Of a stretch of 64,000 bases of DNA, positions 44,722-55,701 are shown piece after piece; the first letter of the stretch is position 1, and each line of letters starts with the position of its first letter. This DNA comes from Sphingobacterium prati (GTDB lineage Bacteria > Bacteroidota > Bacteroidia > Sphingobacteriales > Sphingobacteriaceae), in contig NZ_JABJWY010000018.1 of assembly GCF_013167215.1 (NCBI RefSeq), forward strand, positions 1 through 64,000. Reading direction: 5' to 3'. The position numbers and the translations under genes are program-made. The notes beneath the pieces are model-generated. The model was not told where the DNA came from. It saw only the letters and a program-made list of their open reading frames with translations, and made no database searches.

Positions 44722-46023
44722 CTACAGACGAGCATCTACCAATTTTCGGTCTAGGACGCCTTTAATGTCGAATACAACAGAACTCTCCTTTTTTAAATTT
44801 TTGAGATCCAGATGTAAGAACTCCCGATGGCCTACAGCAAGAATGATACTGTCATAATCACCGGACTGGGGGAGAGTCTCTAATAACTCGAGTCCAAAAT
44901 GTTTTCTTAATTCATCTGGATTGACCCAAGGGTCATAGATATCAACCTCCAGACCAAACTCTTTAAGATCATGGATCATGTCAATGACCTTACTGTTACG
45001 GATATCCGGACAGTTTTCCTTAAAAGTTACCCCCAAGACTAAGGCTTTCGCGCCGTCAAATTTTATATTTTTCTGTATCATCAATTTAACGACCTTCGAA
45101 GCAATAAAAGAAGCAACTTGGTCATTAACCTCCCGGCCAGATAGGATAACGTGCGGGTGATAGCCCAATTGTGTTGCCTTTTGCGCCAAATAGTAAGGGT
45201 CTACAGAGATACAATGTCCACCGACTAAACCCGGTTTGAAACGGAGAAAATTATATTTTGTTCCGGCGGCATCCAGGACATCTTGTGTATCAATACCAAT
45301 GCGGTCAAAAATCAAAGCCAGCTCGTTCATAAAGGATATATTAACGTCGCGTTGTGCATTTTCAATGACTTTTGCGGCTTCGGCAACCTTAATTGAGGGG
45401 GCCAGATGGGTACCTGCATGAATAATTTTCTTATAAAGTTCGTCAACGACAAGTCCGGCTTCGGCAGTACTTCCGGAGGTTACTTTCATCACTTTTTGCA
45501 GTGAATTTACTTTATCTCCGGGGTTTATACGTTCTGGAGAGTATCCAACAAAGAAGTCTTGATTAAATTTCAAACCCGAATTTTTTTCCAAAACGGGGAC
45601 GCATTCTTCTTCAGTACAGCCCGGATAGACCGTGGATTCATATATGACAAGATCACCCGCTTTTAAAAGCTCACCGATCATTTTAGATGCCGACAAAAGT
45701 GGCGACAGGTCCGGCGAATTATAACGATCTATAGGCGTCGGAACAGTGACAATATATACATTGGCATCTGCGATATCCTGAACGGCTGTGCTTGCGTCAT
45801 ACCCTTTACGTTGTTCCGATGCGGTAAATAAATTCCTTGCCTGCATGAGCTCATCAGCACCTGTCTCGAGGGTGCGATCTACGCCTGCTTTAAGTTCGTC
45901 AATACGTGCTTTATTTATATCGAAGCCGATCACTGGGAAGAATTCGGAGAAAGCTAATGCTAAAGGCAGTCCCACATATCCCTGACCAATGATGGCAATT
46001 TTTTTTATTTGAAAATCTGTCAT
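44722..46023 (-). CDS. tviB: UDP-N-acetylhexosamine 6-dehydrogenase (VipA/TviB type)
   Basis: A 433-aa cytoplasmic NAD-dependent dehydrogenase that oxidises a UDP-HexNAc at C6 to the uronic acid. The Rossmann start IKKIAIIGQGYVGLPLALAF, the substrate blocks VIYESTVYPGCTEEECVPVL and FVGYSPERINPGDK, and the catalytic Cys in GLVGGHCISVDPYYL are all present. The YSPERINPGD and PGCTEEECVP patterns favour the UDP-GlcNAc/GalNAc branch (VipA, WbpA) over UDP-glucose dehydrogenase. The gene follows the GT2 synthase gene by 39 bases, so its product probably supplies that synthase with an activated HexNAc uronate. The exact sugar is not determinable from sequence. Confidence 0.88.
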   Translation of the reverse strand: MTDFQIKKIAIIGQGYVGLPLALAFSEFFPVIGFDINKARIDELKAGVDRTLETGADELMQARNLFTASEQRKGYDASTAVQDIADANVYIVTVPTPIDRYNSPDLSPLLSASKMIGELLKAGDLVIYESTVYPGCTEEECVPVLEKNSGLKFNQDFFVGYSPERINPGDKVNSLQKVMKVTSGSTAEAGLVVDELYKKIIHAGTHLAPSIKVAEAAKVIENAQRDVNISFMNELALIFDRIGIDTQDVLDAAGTKYNFLRFKPGLVGGHCISVDPYYLAQKATQLGYHPHVILSGREVNDQVASFIASKVVKLMIQKNIKFDGAKALVLGVTFKENCPDIRNSKVIDMIHDLKEFGLEVDIYDPWVNPDELRKHFGLELLETLPQSGDYDSIILAVGHREFLHLDLKNLKKESSVVFDIKGVLDRKLVDARL

Positions 46024-46062
46024 ACTTATATTTAAAGTAAATATACGTTCTTTAAGTTGAAA

Positions 46063-47562
46063 TTAACCTCTTGTCAACCAACCTCTGCGTCCCGCTGTAG
46101 CAATGGCATAGGGTGTAATCCAAAATAAACTAAAAGCGTAAAATATACTGTAGCTGTAGGCCCAGAAGGCTTCTTTGGCGTCTGAATTTTTAGAGGCAAA
46201 GAAATAAGCCTGAATACTTGAAAAAATAAGGATTCCGACCAAGGTTGAGCTTAAGAACATTAATGGATAATGAAATACCGTCCAAAGCATCAATAACATC
46301 ATTGGATAAGAAAGCAATACTTTTTTCCATTGCATGATCAACAAGATCCGTGCACCCCATTTCGGCCCTTTACGGAAATTTTTAAAGGCAAACTGGCTCA
46401 TCATGATATTTTCACGCACGTTGCTTCGTTCCCAACGGATAAACATTTTATATAAGTTTTTATAACGCACAGGCGTATCAGTATACACGTAAGCATTCGA
46501 TTGAAACAATACGTGATACCCCTGTTTTAATATCATGTTCGTCATGGCACGATCTTCTCCAATGTCAGAAGGTTGTCCCATAAAAGTTTGATTGACCCAA
46601 TCCTCTAAACAGTTCATAACAGCTTCTCTACGGTAGCCTGATAATGCTCCGGGAGTACACATTACTGTACCTAACATACTTTGAGCCGAACGTACAAACT
46701 CAAAACTGAATACAAAACTCACATTTAACATACGAGGTATGATTGCCTTTTTATTATTCAGTACGCGCACATTACCGGCCACAGCTCCACATTCTTCATT
46801 GGTGACAAATGGACTGGCCATGTTACGAATGGTGTCTTTGTTGACCACAGAATCGCTATCTACCGTAATAAATACTTCGCCTGTCCCCAATTTGAAACCA
46901 CGGTATAGGGCATGGCGTTTACCCATGTTTTTTGGTTGTTGATAGATTTCAATACGATCACCCAGTTCCATCTTCGCACGTTGTATCCAGGCAAAGGTAT
47001 TGTCTTTGCTTCCGTCGTCAATAGCGATAATCTGGAGTTTTTTCTCCGGATAATCACTGCTGGCCAAGCTGTGCAGGGTATCGTATACCAATTGCCCTTC
47101 ATTATATGCTGGAACGATAATCGTACATGTTGGCAGTTCTTCATCTGAAACAGATGCAATTGGCTTGTATTTACGATGAAGTACAATTAAGAGTAGTAAG
47201 AAACTGATGGCGACAACGGCTAAAAATATACCTAAACCAATTAAAAAAGTGCCGCCGATACTGTCTAGACGTTGAAAACGTAATGCATCAAAATCTGGCT
47301 GTAGCATATATACACCAAAGACTGACGCAAATAGCACAAAAAAGGTAGCCCCAAAAATACCGTATTCTTTTGCTCCAAAATTGCTTTCTTCAACTTTGTC
47401 TACTGTCGTCGCAGATTGTTGCTGTTTTTCTTCATTAACGTCGTACACTGCAGGTTTCCATTGTTTGGCCATCTGCTTTGATACGATTGAGTTTTCTTTC
47501 ATGTAATTCATAACCGTTCTATTTTTAGATATACATTCTTCTTTATTCTCTTGCCGACCCAT
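46063..47562 (-). CDS. Membrane-bound processive glycosyltransferase family 2 (HAS/NodC-like)
   Basis: A 499-aa inner-membrane synthase. Two membrane helices (about 68-90 and 104-128) precede the GT-A domain with TIIVPAYNEGQLVYDTLHSL, IIAIDDGSKDNTF (UDP-binding DDG), FITVDSDSVVNKDT (metal DSD), the acceptor block GQPSDIGEDRAMTN (catalytic GED) and FIRWERSNVRENI, corresponding to the QxxRW motif with Met at the Gln position. About four further helices follow (400-490). This is the layout of hyaluronan synthase, NodC and PgaC, enzymes that polymerise and export one glycan. The start is uncertain; the ATGs at 47511 and 47502 are alternatives. The adjacent dehydrogenase gene supports a uronate-containing polymer. 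Confidence 0.87.
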   Translation of the reverse strand: MGRQENKEECISKNRTVMNYMKENSIVSKQMAKQWKPAVYDVNEEKQQQSATTVDKVEESNFGAKEYGIFGATFFVLFASVFGVYMLQPDFDALRFQRLDSIGGTFLIGLGIFLAVVAISFLLLLIVLHRKYKPIASVSDEELPTCTIIVPAYNEGQLVYDTLHSLASSDYPEKKLQIIAIDDGSKDNTFAWIQRAKMELGDRIEIYQQPKNMGKRHALYRGFKLGTGEVFITVDSDSVVNKDTIRNMASPFVTNEECGAVAGNVRVLNNKKAIIPRMLNVSFVFSFEFVRSAQSMLGTVMCTPGALSGYRREAVMNCLEDWVNQTFMGQPSDIGEDRAMTNMILKQGYHVLFQSNAYVYTDTPVRYKNLYKMFIRWERSNVRENIMMSQFAFKNFRKGPKWGARILLIMQWKKVLLSYPMMLLMLWTVFHYPLMFLSSTLVGILIFSSIQAYFFASKNSDAKEAFWAYSYSIFYAFSLFWITPYAIATAGRRGWLTRG

Positions 47563-47911
47563 ACTGAGTCTTTTGTAATGAAAATATTACGAATCCATAA
47601 ACGCAAAACACATGCCTTTATTTTGTGCCAAAAATTGAAGGTATTTATGTTTTGTAACGTTGTTGATACATAAATTCGTATTTTAAGATATTGATAATGA
47701 ACCTGTTGATTGTATTTTGTTGTCTATCTAATCAATAATTACCTACGCTAACCCTATGGTAGACTTTTAAGGTTTTTTAACATTTTTGGGATTTTTTTAA
47801 AGAGTAATTGACAGTTTATGTGACAAACTGTGTCTGAAATAAGGCAGTGCTTTATAGCAAAAAAAAATACGCTCAGCCTGGAGCGTATTTTTTTGTTTAT
47901 TGTGGGGGATA
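47563..47911. other. Gene-free stretch between the GT2 gene and prfB
   Basis: No convincing small frame is seen. It contains a 7-bp inverted repeat ACAGTTT/AAACTGT (47811-47831) and the prfB terminator. The upstream region of the GT2 gene is A/T-rich with no clear TAnnTTTG on the minus strand. Confidence 0.6.
47861..47894 (-). terminator. Terminator of prfB
   Basis: AAAAAAATACGCTC and GAGCGTATTTTTTT are perfect 14-bp arms around AGCCTG, located 18 bases after the prfB stop codon. Confidence 0.9.
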
Positions 47912-48995
47912 TTAACCGCCAAATTCCATTAGATAATTTTTCAGGAAATCATTAAGGTCTCCATCCAATACAGCCTGGGTATTTGATGTTTCGTAATTAG
48001 TGCGTAAATCCTTGATTAATTTATAGGGGTGTAAGACATAGTTACGAATTTGGGACCCCCATTCAATTTTCTTTTTATTTCCTTCAATCGCTGCTGAGGC
48101 TTCTTGTCGTTTTCGCATTTCGATCTCATACAATTGTGATTTCAATAAGCGCAAAGCGTTTTCCTTATTTTGCAATTGTGATCTCGTTTCCTGGTTTTTG
48201 ATAATAATGCCTGTGGGTTTATGATGTAGCCGTACAGCTGTCTCCACCTTGTTTACATTCTGTCCTCCAGCACCTCCCGAACGGAAGGTATCCCATTCGA
48301 TTTCCGAATCTTTAACATCGATTTCGATATTGTCATCAATCAGCGGATAGACATAAACCGATGCAAATGAAGTATGTCTTTTTGCGTTGGAGTCAAAAGG
48401 GGAAATACGGACCAATCGATGGACGCCATTTTCACCTTTAAGGTAGCCATAAGCAAAGGCTCCAGATAATTGAAGGGTGACACTTTTGATTCCGGCCACA
48501 TCGCCTTCCTGGGAGTCCTGTTCGGTGACTTTATACCCATTTTTCTCGCCCCACATAATATACATCCGCATGAGCATGGCTGCCCAGTCACAGCTTTCGG
48601 TACCCCCGGCACCAGCGGTGATCTGTAGGATGGCATCCAGCTGATCCTCCTCAGCGCTAAGCATATTCTTGAACTCCAGTTCTTCGACTTTCTCCAATGC
48701 AAGTTTATATTGATCATCCAGTTCTTTATCCGTAGCATCTCCAGATTGAAAAAACTCATACATGACATATGTGTCTTCAACTGCCGAAGCCACTTCATCA
48801 AAATGATCAGTCCATACTTTTTGGTTTTTGATGGCCTGCAATATTTTCTCTGCAGCTTTGGAATCATCCCAGAAGTTTGCTTCCAGGGTAATGGCCTGGT
48901 CCCTCTCTATTTCGTCTTTGCGGGCATCGATGTCAAAGATGCCTCCTCAGGGAAGTAACGCGATCCCTCAAGTCTTGAATTTGTTCTTTTGTCAT
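47912..48995 (-). CDS. prfB: Peptide chain release factor 2, with programmed +1 frameshift
   Basis: RF2 recognises UGA and UAA stop codons. The gene starts at the ATG at 48995 and reads 20 codons ([20 protein letters not shown]) to an in-frame TGA at 48935-48933. The sequence around it, AGG AGG CAT CTT TGA C, is the classical autoregulatory slippery site: an internal Shine-Dalgarno AGGAGG three bases before CTT, then TGA C. A +1 shift at CTT gives GAC and continues for 340 codons, total 360 aa, the normal RF2 length. The stop-codon recognition motif SPF (residues about 198-200) and the catalytic GGQ (about 243-245, in [18 protein letters not shown]) are intact. A plain frame caller would annotate only the distal part from 48841. 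Low RF2 favours frameshifting and restores RF2 level. Confidence 0.96.
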
Positions 48996-49267
48996 AGCTG
49001 CTAATGTAGAAATTTTTTAATTAATAAATGCGGAATAGCATCCAATTAAGTTGTTACGATCACGGCCAGACTGCGAGCAACATGATCAGCTCTAGGCGCC
49101 TATTAAATTTTTTTAATAAGCAATACACAGTCCACGGTACGAATATCTGACCTTTTTTTTTTAGTTTTGATATTGTCGACAGAATAACAGTCGTTAACGA
49201 TCTATACGATTTGTAATAAAATATATAACAGGATCTGATCGAGGTTTAAAAACAAATAATTCAGTAA

Positions 49268-50941
<1,674 letters not shown>

Positions 50942-50988
50942 CATCGGCAAAAAGCACATAGCGATAAGGAGTGCCAATATGGCGATAT

Positions 50989-51030
50989 AAAATCAGCGGC
51001 TGACTTTTTTCAAAGTCAGCCGCTGATTTT
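50989..51030. terminator. Bidirectional terminator between pgi and the P-type ATPase gene
   Basis: AAAATCAGCGGCTGACTTT and its perfect reverse complement (19 bp) are separated by 4 bases. Convergent genes on both sides could use it. Confidence 0.92.
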
Positions 51031-51070
51031 AGTACCTTTTTGTCTAGCTTTATTATTTTAACGACTTGTT

Positions 51071-52966
51071 TTATATCGTTTTGTTTTGGATACGGATGGC
51101 GTTTAAAATCGCCAATAGCGCAACCCCGACATCAGCGATAACAGCTTCCCAGAGCGTCGCAACTCCACCGGCCCCTAGGATCAGCACGATAACCTTTATA
51201 CCCATTGCCAGGATGACATTCTGCCATACAATATGACGCGTGATTTTTCCAATTTTAATCGCCGATAGGATTTTATGAGGTTCATCATTCTGAATCACCA
51301 CATCAGCCGTTTCGATAGTCGCATCTGCACCTAATCCGCCCATTGCGATGCCAACCTGGGCCAAAGCAACCACAGGAGCATCGTTGACACCATCTCCGGC
51401 AAAAGCGACATTTCGTCCTTCGTCGATCAGTTTTTGTACATGACTTACTTTGTCCTCGGGCAACAGGTCACCATAAGCTTTATCTATCCCCAGTTCGCTT
51501 GCCACATTATCTACCACCGCCTTTTTATCGCCAGACAGCATGATGGTGTATAAGCCTTGTGCCCGCATTGCCGAAATGACCGCTTTTGCATCCGGTTTAT
51601 TTCGATCAGCAACCGTTATATAGCCTGCATAACGATTGTCTATTGCTATCAGTACAATGGAATGGACAATTTGCTTTATTTCTTCCGGATAGGAAATGCC
51701 AAACTTGTCCAGCAGTTTGTTGTTGCCGGCGAGAACAAACTTATCGTTGATCGTCGCTTTGAGTCCATGGCCAGCCACTTCCGCTATCCCGTTGGTATTG
51801 AAGGTTGCATCTCCCTGATGATAGCTCGCTATCGCCTTTGCGATAGGATGGGTGGAATTGGATTCAATCGCTTTGGCATAATCCAATAGTTCTGCCAAAT
51901 TTCCGTTCACAGCGGAGACCTCTTTCACTTCAAAGACACCTTCGGTAAGGGTGCCGGTTTTATCCATGACAATCGTATCCACAGCAGTGATGGCATCCAG
52001 GAAATTGCCACCTTTGAACAAGATTCCATTTCTGGAAGCTAGGCCTATCCCACCGAAGTAACCTAATGGGATCGACACGACCAACGCACAAGGACAACTG
52101 ATTACCAGAAACACCAGACTGCGATAAAACCATTCTCTAAAGCTATAGTCACTAACAATAAAAATAGGGACGATCAGCACGAGAACAGCCAGAGCGAAGA
52201 TAATTGGGACATAAACCTTTGCAAACTTGGAAATAAACAGCTGTGTTTTAGATTTTCGTGCCGTAGCATCCTGCACCATTTCTAATATCTTGCTCAGTTT
52301 GCTGTCCTGAAAGGAGCTGCTTACGCTGATTTCAGAAACCGTTTCTAAATTTATCATGCCCGCAAAGACAGCGTCACCCTGATATTTGGTGTCTGGCTTG
52401 CTTTCTCCGGTTAGGGCAGCCGTATTGAATGCAGCCCGTTCATTTATCAGTTTTCCATCTAACCCCACTTTTTCGCCAGCTTTGACAATGATAACTTCGC
52501 CGAGTGCCACAGTTTTGGGGTCTACAGCTACTTGTTTGCCATCACGCAAGACCGTGACTTTATCCGGACGGATGTCTAATAGCGACTTAATGGATTTTTT
52601 TGCATTGTTCACTGCCGTATCCTGAAACCATTCACCGATCTGATAAAAGACCATCACGGCCACCCCTTCTTCAAATTCTCCTATTGCAAAAGCACCTATG
52701 GTTGCGATACTCATCAAAAAGAATTCATTGAAAAAATCACCCCGTTTGGCTTTTCGAAAAGCCATATGGAGAACAGGTAGACCCGCTAATAGGTATGCGG
52801 CACTATTTAAGAGCAAAGAAACAAAAAAAGGAAGCGTGACCTTAAAGGCATATTTGAGGATCAACAGTGTAATCAATAGGAGGAGTGCAATAAGAAGTTT
52901 GCGTTGTGACACCCACCAAGGGATCTCTTTTTCTGTATGGCTATGCTCGTGATTGTGTTCGCACAT
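51071..52966 (-). CDS. Zn/Cd/Pb-type P1B ATPase
   Basis: A 631-aa inner-membrane pump that exports divalent soft metals. The N-terminus MCEHNHEHSHTEKE is His-rich and takes the place of the usual HMA domain, which is absent. The transport motif is CPC in SCPCALVVSIP (about residue 292). The phosphorylation motif is DKTGTLTEG, followed by HPIAKA, and the hinge GDGVNDAPVVALAQVGIAMG. The last helix IADVGVALLAILNAIRI carries the Asp typical of ZntA-type (P1B-2) pumps. At 631 aa it is shorter than ZntA (732 aa) because of the missing HMA. No metalloregulator gene lies next to it. Confidence 0.92.
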   Translation of the reverse strand: MCEHNHEHSHTEKEIPWWVSQRKLLIALLLLITLLILKYAFKVTLPFFVSLLLNSAAYLLAGLPVLHMAFRKAKRGDFFNEFFLMSIATIGAFAIGEFEEGVAVMVFYQIGEWFQDTAVNNAKKSIKSLLDIRPDKVTVLRDGKQVAVDPKTVALGEVIIVKAGEKVGLDGKLINERAAFNTAALTGESKPDTKYQGDAVFAGMINLETVSEISVSSSFQDSKLSKILEMVQDATARKSKTQLFISKFAKVYVPIIFALAVLVLIVPIFIVSDYSFREWFYRSLVFLVISCPCALVVSIPLGYFGGIGLASRNGILFKGGNFLDAITAVDTIVMDKTGTLTEGVFEVKEVSAVNGNLAELLDYAKAIESNSTHPIAKAIASYHQGDATFNTNGIAEVAGHGLKATINDKFVLAGNNKLLDKFGISYPEEIKQIVHSIVLIAIDNRYAGYITVADRNKPDAKAVISAMRAQGLYTIMLSGDKKAVVDNVASELGIDKAYGDLLPEDKVSHVQKLIDEGRNVAFAGDGVNDAPVVALAQVGIAMGGLGADATIETADVVIQNDEPHKILSAIKIGKITRHIVWQNVILAMGIKVIVLILGAGGVATLWEAVIADVGVALLAILNAIRIQNKTI

Positions 52967-53104
52967 ATATCGAGAGGTCTGATAAATAATCTAAATTTAG
53001 CTATTTTAGGTTTAATAAACGAGGATAGAAGGAATTAAAATAGTGAATAAGTATGGTCTCGACCTAGAAAAACCACCAGGTGTTTATCATCGGCACATAT
53101 ATAC

Positions 53105-53138
53105 AAAAGGCTGCTTTCTAAAACGAAAAACAGCCTTT
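53105..53138 (-). terminator. Terminator after the small membrane protein gene
   Basis: AAAGGCTG and CAGCCTTT form an 8-bp stem around a loop that itself has TTTC/GAAA potential, with a T run on the minus strand beyond the stem. It lies 21 bases after the stop at 53159. Confidence 0.65.
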
Positions 53139-53158
53139 AGATATATAATAAATATAAT

Positions 53159-53500
53159 TTAGTCTTTAGAAGTACTTCCAATGATCATTTCCAATATAGC
53201 GACGACGATGGCAAATAACGCGGCGGTCCAAAAACCGTCCACATCAAATTTAGATCCAAGGAGTGAGTCTGAAAGCAATACCATTAAAACGGTGATGATA
53301 AAGGAAACTAGTCCCAACGTTAGCCAATTTAAGGGAAATGTGAACAATCTTAAAATAGAACCTACGGTTGCATTGACAAGTCCGATCACCAGACCTGTGA
53401 CAATGGCCCAGCCAAAACCTGCAACTTGAGCACCAGGTATAAGCCAACAAGCAATTGCGACAACAACTCCGGTGAGTAAAAGACTAATAATAAATTTCAT
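53159..53500 (-). CDS. Phage-holin-family (4-TM) small membrane protein
   Basis: A 113-aa inner-membrane protein with four hydrophobic helices: FIISLLLTGVVVAIACWLIP, FGWAIVTGLVIGLVNATVGS, LNWLTLGLVSFIITVLMVLL, and FWTAALFAIVVAILEMIIGS. This is the PF04020 (mycobacterial four-helix holin superfamily) pattern, which is widespread in bacteria with no phage nearby. The name reflects family assignment and says nothing about lysis. The chosen start at 53500 gives a proper N-terminal helix; the frame also extends 23 residues upstream without features. It is a single gene. Confidence 0.82.
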   Translation of the reverse strand: MKFIISLLLTGVVVAIACWLIPGAQVAGFGWAIVTGLVIGLVNATVGSILRLFTFPLNWLTLGLVSFIITVLMVLLSDSLLGSKFDVDGFWTAALFAIVVAILEMIIGSTSKD

Positions 53501-53855
53501 AATATGTGCTAATTTATAAACAGTGAATAAAGTAATAATATAAAAACTATCGTACAAACGCGATGCCAAAATTTGTTTTATGTTAGCGGTATAAACTTGG
53601 TACGTTTAATCTAGGTGTCGGCATTGCTACCATCCTGTTGCAATAGCATGCCAGCCGTATTTTTGCTTGCAATCTCCATACAACTTGAAGGAAGATTTTA
53701 AACCAAAAAGGCATTGTCGTGTCTATCCAGGTAGATTTATATCAGGCGAAATAATGTATGCTGGCATAGCAAATATTTTGTATATTTATTTCTGATAGAT
53801 TAGTAAGTAAGACAAAGCGTTGTTTTATAGTAATAACTCATAAATCAATAGACCA
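53501..53855. other. Gene-free stretch with competing hairpins
   Basis: GGCATTGCTA (53620-53629) can pair with TAGCATGCC (53644-53652) with one bulged base. ATGCCAGC (53648-53655), which overlaps the right arm, can instead pair with GCTGGCAT at 53760-53767. The two pairings exclude each other. No coding sequence is evident. Confidence 0.45.
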
Positions 53856-54281
53856 ATGAAGAAAATGATGATGGCATTTACAATGTTGTTTGTTACAGTA
53901 GCATTGTTTGCACAAACAGATCCGATTATCGGAAAATGGGAAAACCCAAGTGGTGAGGGTCGTGTGGAGATTTATAAAAAAGGAGATAAATTTTTCGGCA
54001 AGCTTTATTGGCTTAAATTTCCGAATAATGAAGCCGGACAGCCCAAGAAAGATATTAAAAACCCAGATAAGGCACTTCAGGCTAGGGCAGTCCAGGGCTT
54101 GGAGATCTTGACTAATTTTGTAAAAGATGGAAATACCTACGAGGACGGGAAAATCTATGATCCGAAAACAGGAAAAACGTACAGCTGCAAAATGACTTTA
54201 AAGGGAGATAAACTTGACATCCGTGGTTATGTGGGCGTTAGTTTGCTCGGTAGAACAGAGAGCTGGAAGCGGATAAAGTAG
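53856..54281 (+). CDS. DUF2147 family exported protein
   Basis: A 141-aa protein with a signal peptide (MKKMMMAFTMLFVTVALFAQ). The mature part starts DPIIGKWENPSGEGRVEIYK and continues FFGKLYWLKFPNNEAGQPKK, NPDKALQARAVQGLEILTNF and SLLGRTESWKRIK, which is the DUF2147 pattern: a small lipocalin-like beta barrel found in many Proteobacteria and Bacteroidota. The function is unknown. It is probably periplasmic, has no obvious partner, and is followed by a hairpin terminator. Confidence 0.88.
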   Translation: MKKMMMAFTMLFVTVALFAQTDPIIGKWENPSGEGRVEIYKKGDKFFGKLYWLKFPNNEAGQPKKDIKNPDKALQARAVQGLEILTNFVKDGNTYEDGKIYDPKTGKTYSCKMTLKGDKLDIRGYVGVSLLGRTESWKRIK

Positions 54282-54363
54282 ATCCTAGATGATCGTGTAG
54301 CTATCTGCAGTGTTAGTATAGCGGAAAGTAAAGCAGATTTATCTGTTGGTAGAAATCCGTGAT

Positions 54364-54400
54364 AAAAGGCAATTTATTCCAGTAGAATAAATTGCCTTTT
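54364..54400 (+). terminator. Terminator after the DUF2147 gene
   Basis: AAAAGGCAATTTATTC and GAATAAATTGCCTTTT pair perfectly over 16 bp around a 5-base loop, with a T run at the end. It lies 83 bases after the stop. Confidence 0.85.
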
Positions 54401-54453
54401 GGTTTTCTGAAGGAATAACAGTATTTTCATCTGCAAATTATAGAAATCGCTTT

Positions 54454-55701
54454 ATGTCCGTAAAAATGTCTTATGTTGAAAACGTAAAACTTGCGCTGCA
54501 ATCCATTGTGGGCAACAAGTTGCGGACATTTTTAACGGCATTGATCATAGCAATAGGGATGATGGCCCTGATTGGTGTATTGACATCTATTGATGCCATG
54601 AAAAACTCCCTAACGGATTCTTTTTCTTCCATGGGTTCCAATTCGTTCAATATTCGAAATAGGGGTATAAATGTGCAGATCGGAACAGGAGGGACACGGT
54701 CAAAGGTATTCGCCAATATTACCTATGCTCAGGCTGCCCGGTTCAGACAGCAATTCCATTTTAACGCGATAACATCCATCAGCGCCAATGTAACCTGGAA
54801 TTCGACCGCAAAATTTCAATCCAAAAAGACAAACCCCAATATTGGCCTTATAGGTACCGATGAAAATTATCTTCAGACCTCGGGCTATATTGTCAGTGAA
54901 GGCCGTAACTTCTCAGTAAGAGATGTTGAGACCGGCGGAGCCGTGATTATTATTGGTAGTGAGGTCAGTAAAATGCTTTTTGGCGAAATCATTAATCCGA
55001 TCGGACAGTTTATCACAGTCAATAATATTCGGTATCAGGTGATTGGCGTATTGAAAAGCAAAGGTTCTTCGGCCGGAATGGGCGGTGATAGAGCCTGTTT
55101 TATCCCTTTGGTGAAAGCAAGATCCGTTATGCAGGTCGTAGAACCCTCCTATGTGATCACTGTATCCTCCAATGATCCGATGCGCCTGGAAGCGGCAATT
55201 GGCGAAGCCTCCATTGTATTTCGGAATATTCGTGGACTTTCGGCCAGACAGTCAAATGATTTTGAAATTACCAAATCTGATGCCGTCGCACAAATGCTGA
55301 TGCAGAATATGGCAATGGTAACCCTGGGCGCTGTTGTGATTGCATTTATTACACTTGTTGGCGCATCCATCGGACTGATGAATATCATGTTGGTGTCTGT
55401 AACGGAACGGACACGGGAAATTGGGATTCGCAAGGCAATAGGAGCTACCCCGAGTGTAATTCGCAAGCAATTCCTCATGGAGGCCATCGTCATCTGTATG
55501 ATGGGCGGGGTTGCGGGAATATTTATCGGTATCCTGATCGGTAATTTATTGGCCCTTCAGCTGGGGACTTCCTTTATTATCCCTTGGACAGCAATTATTC
55601 TCGGATTTGCTGTATGTGGGCTAGTCGGGATGCTGTCGGGTTATTACCCTGCATCAAAAGCTTCGAAGTTGGATCCGGTTGATGCCTTACGGTACGAATA
55701 G
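54454..55701 (+). CDS. FtsX/MacB-type ABC transporter permease
   Basis: A 415-aa inner-membrane protein with the MacB permease layout: one N-terminal helix (FLTALIIAIGMMALIGVLTS), a large periplasmic MacB_PCD domain (about 50-265) and a C-terminal FtsX domain with three helices (VTLGAVVIAFITLVGASIGL, AIVICMMGGVAGIFIGILIG, and one near 375-400). The cytoplasmic loop MLVSVTERTREIGIRKAIGA is the conserved contact to the ATPase. No ATPase or membrane-fusion gene flanks it, so the partner must be elsewhere. Family members export lipoproteins, peptides or drugs or transmit force to cell-wall enzymes; the role here is not inferred further. Confidence 0.9.
   Translation: MSVKMSYVENVKLALQSIVGNKLRTFLTALIIAIGMMALIGVLTSIDAMKNSLTDSFSSMGSNSFNIRNRGINVQIGTGGTRSKVFANITYAQAARFRQQFHFNAITSISANVTWNSTAKFQSKKTNPNIGLIGTDENYLQTSGYIVSEGRNFSVRDVETGGAVIIIGSEVSKMLFGEIINPIGQFITVNNIRYQVIGVLKSKGSSAGMGGDRACFIPLVKARSVMQVVEPSYVITVSSNDPMRLEAAIGEASIVFRNIRGLSARQSNDFEITKSDAVAQMLMQNMAMVTLGAVVIAFITLVGASIGLMNIMLVSVTERTREIGIRKAIGATPSVIRKQFLMEAIVICMMGGVAGIFIGILIGNLLALQLGTSFIIPWTAIILGFAVCGLVGMLSGYYPASKASKLDPVDALRYE

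Noticed and set aside
53159..53500. Prophage indicated by a holin-family gene
   Set aside because: PF04020 proteins are common outside phages, and no other phage gene is present.
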